A stretch of DNA of 64,000 nucleotides. It comes from Pseudomonadota bacterium (GTDB taxonomy: Bacteria > Pseudomonadota > Gammaproteobacteria > Burkholderiales > Burkholderiaceae_C). The stretch spans positions 186,001 to 250,000 of the forward strand of contig JAIUPH010000011.1 in NCBI GenBank assembly GCA_020161065.1, written 5' to 3'. Within the stretch, counting starts at the first letter, position 1. Every line of letters starts with the position of its first letter. The position numbers were made by a program, and so were the translations under genes. Below, in pieces: positions 61,132 through 64,000 of this stretch. Under the pieces are notes generated by a model that was not told where the DNA came from, did not search any database, and saw nothing but the letters and a program-made list of their open reading frames with translations.

Positions 61132-62136
61132 TCAGGGCGTCACGATGACCTTGCCCATGACCTCGCGGTCCTGAATCAGACGCAGCCCTTCGGCCGCCTG
61201 CTCCAGCGGCAGCACCTTGTCGATGACCGGCTCGATCCGGCCGCTCGCGATCATGTTCATCAGCGCGGCGAGGTCGTCGTCGTAGAAGCTGTTCGAGCCG
61301 ATGACCTTCAGCTCGAAGCTCCAGATGTAGCGCAGGTCTTCCTTCGGATCGTGGCCCGCGGTCGCGCCGCACACCAGCAGCGAGCCGCCGCGCTTGAGGC
61401 AGCGCAGCGAAGGGACCCAGGTGCCACCACCGGTGAAGTTGACGACGACGTCGACGCCGCCTTCGTAGCTGCGACGCTGGGGCTTGCCGTACTTCTCGAC
61501 GGCCCACTTGGAAAAATCCGTCGTCTTGTAGTCGAGGACGTGGTCGGCGCCGAGCGCCTTCAGGCGTTCGAGCTTCTCCGCGCTGCCGGCACAGGCGATC
61601 ACCTCGGCGCCGAGCATCTTGGCCAGGATCACGCAGCCCGTGCCGACGCCGCCGCTGGCGCCGAGCACCAGCACCCGGTCACCCTTCTTGATGGTGTTGT
61701 GGGTGATCAGCATGCGGTGCGCGGTGCCGTACGCCACCGGCAGCGCGGCCGCCGCCTCGAAGCTCACGCCCTGCGGCATCCGGATCAACTGCTCGGCCGA
61801 CACGAGACAGTACTCGGCCATGCCGCCGTCCATCATCTCGCCCATCAGGCCCTTCTTCTTGTTGAGCGGATTGACCAGCACGCGGTCGCCGGTCTGCCAG
61901 CCGGCGACATTCGCGCCGACCTCGACGATCTCGCCGGCCATGTCCAGGCCGATCACGACCGGCAGCGGCACCTTGATGCCCGGCATGCCGCGCACGGTGA
62001 AAACGTCGTGATAGTTGAACGACGAAGCGCGGACCCGAATCACGACGTGCCCTTCGATCGCCACGGGCCGCGGATGGTCGGCGACGACCTCGAGTTGCTC
62101 GAGGCCGCCATGCTGTCTGAGAACGAGGGCTTTCAC
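61132..62136 (-). CDS. Quinone-oxidoreductase-like MDR protein
   Basis: The 334-residue protein is a medium-chain dehydrogenase/reductase: N-terminal GroES-like domain (SSFNYHDVFTVRGMPGIKVPLPVVIGLDMAGEIVEVG) and Rossmann domain with LVLGASGGVGTGCVILAKMLGAEVIAC. It lacks the Cys/His catalytic zinc set of alcohol dehydrogenases, so it is a zinc-independent quinone or enone reductase type. It probably reduces a C=C bond in a pathway intermediate. It lies 35 bp before the thioesterase gene on the same strand. Confidence 0.9.
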   Translation of the reverse strand: MKALVLRQHGGLEQLEVVADHPRPVAIEGHVVIRVRASSFNYHDVFTVRGMPGIKVPLPVVIGLDMAGEIVEVGANVAGWQTGDRVLVNPLNKKKGLMGEMMDGGMAEYCLVSAEQLIRMPQGVSFEAAAALPVAYGTAHRMLITHNTIKKGDRVLVLGASGGVGTGCVILAKMLGAEVIACAGSAEKLERLKALGADHVLDYKTTDFSKWAVEKYGKPQRRSYEGGVDVVVNFTGGGTWVPSLRCLKRGGSLLVCGATAGHDPKEDLRYIWSFELKVIGSNSFYDDDLAALMNMIASGRIEPVIDKVLPLEQAAEGLRLIQDREVMGKVIVTP

Positions 62137-62220
62137 AGTCGAGTCTCCATGTTGGGGGATTCAAAGGCTCAGGGCCGGTCGGCGACATCGACCGCCGCAG
62201 GCGGCGGCGGCGCCATCCGC

Positions 62221-63402
62221 TCAAGGCAGGGAACGGGCCCAGTCGACCATCGTGCGGCAGGCGATCGCTTTCTCCTCGGGCTGGCCATCGAGGTAGTGGC
62301 CGGCGCGCGCGATGCCGGTGATCCGCCGCTGCGCGTGCCTGACGCCGTCGAACAGCGACTGCGCATAGCTTGGATAACACCCCGGGTCGGCGGTGCCGTA
62401 GATGACGTGCACCGGCACCGAGACCGACGCCAGGCGCTGCGGCCCGTTGCCGTTGGAGCAGCGCAGGCTCCACTGCGACAGCCAGGAGCGCAGGCTCGTG
62501 TAGTGGCCGATCGAAGCCGGGATCAGGTTGGCGACATAGGGCTCGCCCCATTGCGTGGTGGCCTTGCGGTCCGAAGGCTCGAGGCTGAGGTCGAGGTTGC
62601 GCGGGTCGGCCATGGTGCCATGCACCACGAACGGCAAATCGTGGACGCGATCAGCGGTGCGATGGCGCAGGAATTCGAGCCGCTCCAGCGCCCAGTCGGT
62701 GATGCGATCGTTGCGCGCGATCTGCCCGGCGCGATAGCGCTGCAGGAACTCGGGCGCATACGGTGGGCCGTTGCGCTCGTCGAACATGTCCAGCGACGGA
62801 TCGCGCCGGAACGGATCGAACTCATCCAGCAGCGCGGCGTCGAGCTTCTCGGTCAGCACCGTGTTGCGGCCGGGATGCGCCATCAGCATGACCAGCGCAT
62901 CGGCGCGCGGCAAGCGCGCCTGCGTCAGATCGGGGCCGGCGCCGCAAGGCGCAGCCTGGATCGAAGGGTGTTCGGCCTGGTTCTGATACAGCGCCACCAA
63001 ACCGCCGCCCCCGGAGTTGCCGACGAGCACGATGCGCCGGTATCCCTCCTCGCGCAAGTGCAGCAGCACGGAGCCGATGTCGACCACACAGTCTTCGAGC
63101 AGCAGCGTCGACTCGTTGTTGATGTACCGCGTGGACATGCCGACGGCGTCGACGCCCAGTTGCGACATCGTCGCCAGCGCATAGTGCGCCATGAAGTTCG
63201 ACGACGGGTGCACGAACACGAACACCGTGTCGGATCGCTCGGCCGCGCGGTGCCGCGTGCACCACAGCAGTCCCGCCCGCCGGGCGACGCCCGATTGCTG
63301 GTTCAGGCGCCCGCCGTCGCTGCTGGCCAGCGGCTGCATGCGTACCGCCAGAAGCTCGCGTTCGCCGGCCGGTGCGGCGGCCATCGGGGATGCACTGCTC
63401 AT
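62221..63402 (-). CDS. Alpha/beta hydrolase of an unusual type (2), paralogue of 48779
   Basis: The 393-residue protein has VHPSSNFMAHYALATM, STRYINNESTLLL, LVGNSGGGGLVALYQNQAEH, MAHPGRNTVLTEKLD and MFDERNGPPYAPEF, clearly matching the hydrolase at 48779-49906. Candidate triad residues are Ser in GNSGG, Asp in GTADPG and His in ARAGHYLDG. The two paralogues sit in separate operons of the cluster with different ring-cleavage candidates, so they may act on related but distinct products. The N-terminal 40 residues are less conserved. Confidence 0.82.
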   Translation of the reverse strand: MSSASPMAAAPAGERELLAVRMQPLASSDGGRLNQQSGVARRAGLLWCTRHRAAERSDTVFVFVHPSSNFMAHYALATMSQLGVDAVGMSTRYINNESTLLLEDCVVDIGSVLLHLREEGYRRIVLVGNSGGGGLVALYQNQAEHPSIQAAPCGAGPDLTQARLPRADALVMLMAHPGRNTVLTEKLDAALLDEFDPFRRDPSLDMFDERNGPPYAPEFLQRYRAGQIARNDRITDWALERLEFLRHRTADRVHDLPFVVHGTMADPRNLDLSLEPSDRKATTQWGEPYVANLIPASIGHYTSLRSWLSQWSLRCSNGNGPQRLASVSVPVHVIYGTADPGCYPSYAQSLFDGVRHAQRRITGIARAGHYLDGQPEEKAIACRTMVDWARSLP

Positions 63403-63441
63403 GGCGTCGAGGCTCGAGGTCGCTGACGAGGGGCAACGGGC

Positions 63442-64000
63442 TCAGACGGCGCGGGCCGTCCACGAATGCAGGTAGCCGGACTGCTCGATGCCGGGCGCGC
63501 GCGCCGCCAGGCGCAGCGGCCTGAAGGTGTCCAGCATGATGGCGACCTCTTCGGTGCGCTGGCCGACGCGCTCGGCGGCCTTGTCGGTGCTGCCCGGGTG
63601 CGGCCCGTGCACGTGGCCGGCGGGATGCAAGGTGACCGATCCGCGCTCGATGCCCGAGCCGCGCCGAGAGAAGAAGTTGCCCTCGGCATAGAAGATGAAC
63701 TCATCGGAATCGACGTTCGAATGGAACGACGGGATCGGCATGGCCCGGCTGTCGTAGTCGAGCATGCGTGGCACGAAATTGCAGAACACCATGTTCGGCG
63801 CTTCGAACACCTGGTGCACCGGCGGCGGCCGATGGAAGCTGCCGGTGATGGGCGAGAAATCGGCGATGTTGAAGGCGAAGGGATAGTTGCAGCCGAACCA
63901 GCCGACCACGTCGAACGGATGGCGTTCGAAGGTGTAGCGCGTGAGGCCGGCGCCCGTGCGCACCAACACGTCGACGCCCTCGCCTGCCACGAGCAGCGGC
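63442..64000 (-). CDS. Homogentisate 1,2-dioxygenase-family protein (5' end beyond window)
   Basis: At least 185 C-terminal residues are present and the frame is open to the window edge, so the start lies beyond 64000. RHPFDVVGWFGCNYPFAFNI, SFHRPPPVHQVFEAPNMVFCNFVPR, SFHSNVDSDEFIFY and TLHPAGHVHGPHPG match homogentisate dioxygenase around its iron site (His, Glu, His in PSFHSNVDSDE and HVHGPHPG). The sequence is shorter at the end than HmgA, so a related ring-cleaving substrate is possible. It precedes the second hydrolase paralogue. Confidence 0.9.
   Translation of the reverse strand, partial: PLLVAGEGVDVLVRTGAGLTRYTFERHPFDVVGWFGCNYPFAFNIADFSPITGSFHRPPPVHQVFEAPNMVFCNFVPRMLDYDSRAMPIPSFHSNVDSDEFIFYAEGNFFSRRGSGIERGSVTLHPAGHVHGPHPGSTDKAAERVGQRTEEVAIMLDTFRPLRLAARAPGIEQSGYLHSWTARAV

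Overview
The window is about 70% GC, densely coded, and reads as a chromosome segment of a betaproteobacterium of the order Burkholderiales. The evidence is the block rimP-nusA-infB-rbfA-truB, many orphan TctC/Bug-type binding proteins, 4-bp ATGA/GTGA gene overlaps, and the family make-up. This placement is inferred from gene content and is not a database result.

Region 1 (1-25.9 kb) is core chromosome. It has a metabolite exporter; an operon dusA-mtnP-mtnA-class II aldolase that looks like a DHAP shunt for 5'-methylthioadenosine and 5'-deoxyadenosine; a small lower-GC patch with an unrecognised protein and an orphan VapB-like antitoxin; and a hydrolase plus wax-ester synthase pair. It then carries the transcription/translation operon rimP-nusA-infB-rbfA-truB-typA, which has a clear promoter and a leader terminator. 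It ends with fabI, an Orn/Lys/Arg decarboxylase, a MerR regulator, a methyltransferase, nfeD-qmcA and tRNA-Ser(GGA).

Region 2 (25,956-36,150) is a 10.2-kb integrated element in the 3' end of tRNA-Ser. It is bounded by a 17-bp direct repeat and has 12-bp repeats inside each end. It encodes a tyrosine integrase, two small overlapping paralogues, a structured RNA candidate, an AlpA-like regulator, a zinc-ribbon/toprim primase and a RepA-like ATPase. These are followed by an iteron-like TTCACG array, a coiled-coil protein, a major capsid protein, a small terminase candidate, a complete large terminase and an SRAP (YedK/HMCES-type) protein. No portal, head protease, connector, tail or lysis gene is visible. 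It therefore resembles a phage satellite that makes its own shell and packaging motor but would depend on a helper for the rest. It is the most unusual system in the window. Its insertion separated the tRNA gene from its likely terminator, now at 36,162.

Region 3 (36.4-64 kb) is a catabolic gene cluster for an unidentified, probably cyclic N- or S-containing or aromatic compound. It holds an M29/NicX-like protein, an enamidase-like amidohydrolase, a thiol dioxygenase, a CoA-transferase, a crotonase, a MetC-like lyase, an ornithine-cyclodeaminase-like protein, a flavin hydroxylase with its DUF2783 partner, two VOC-type proteins, two paralogous alpha/beta hydrolases, a TPP enzyme, three orphan TctC proteins, a cysteine desulfurase-MBL-rhodanese triple fusion, an Lrp regulator, an acyl-CoA ligase, a thioesterase, a quinone-oxidoreductase-like protein and a homogentisate-dioxygenase-like cupin cut by the window end. 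A CGAT(A/T)ATCG-centred palindrome recurs at four promoter regions, including that of the IclR regulator, which suggests one local regulon.
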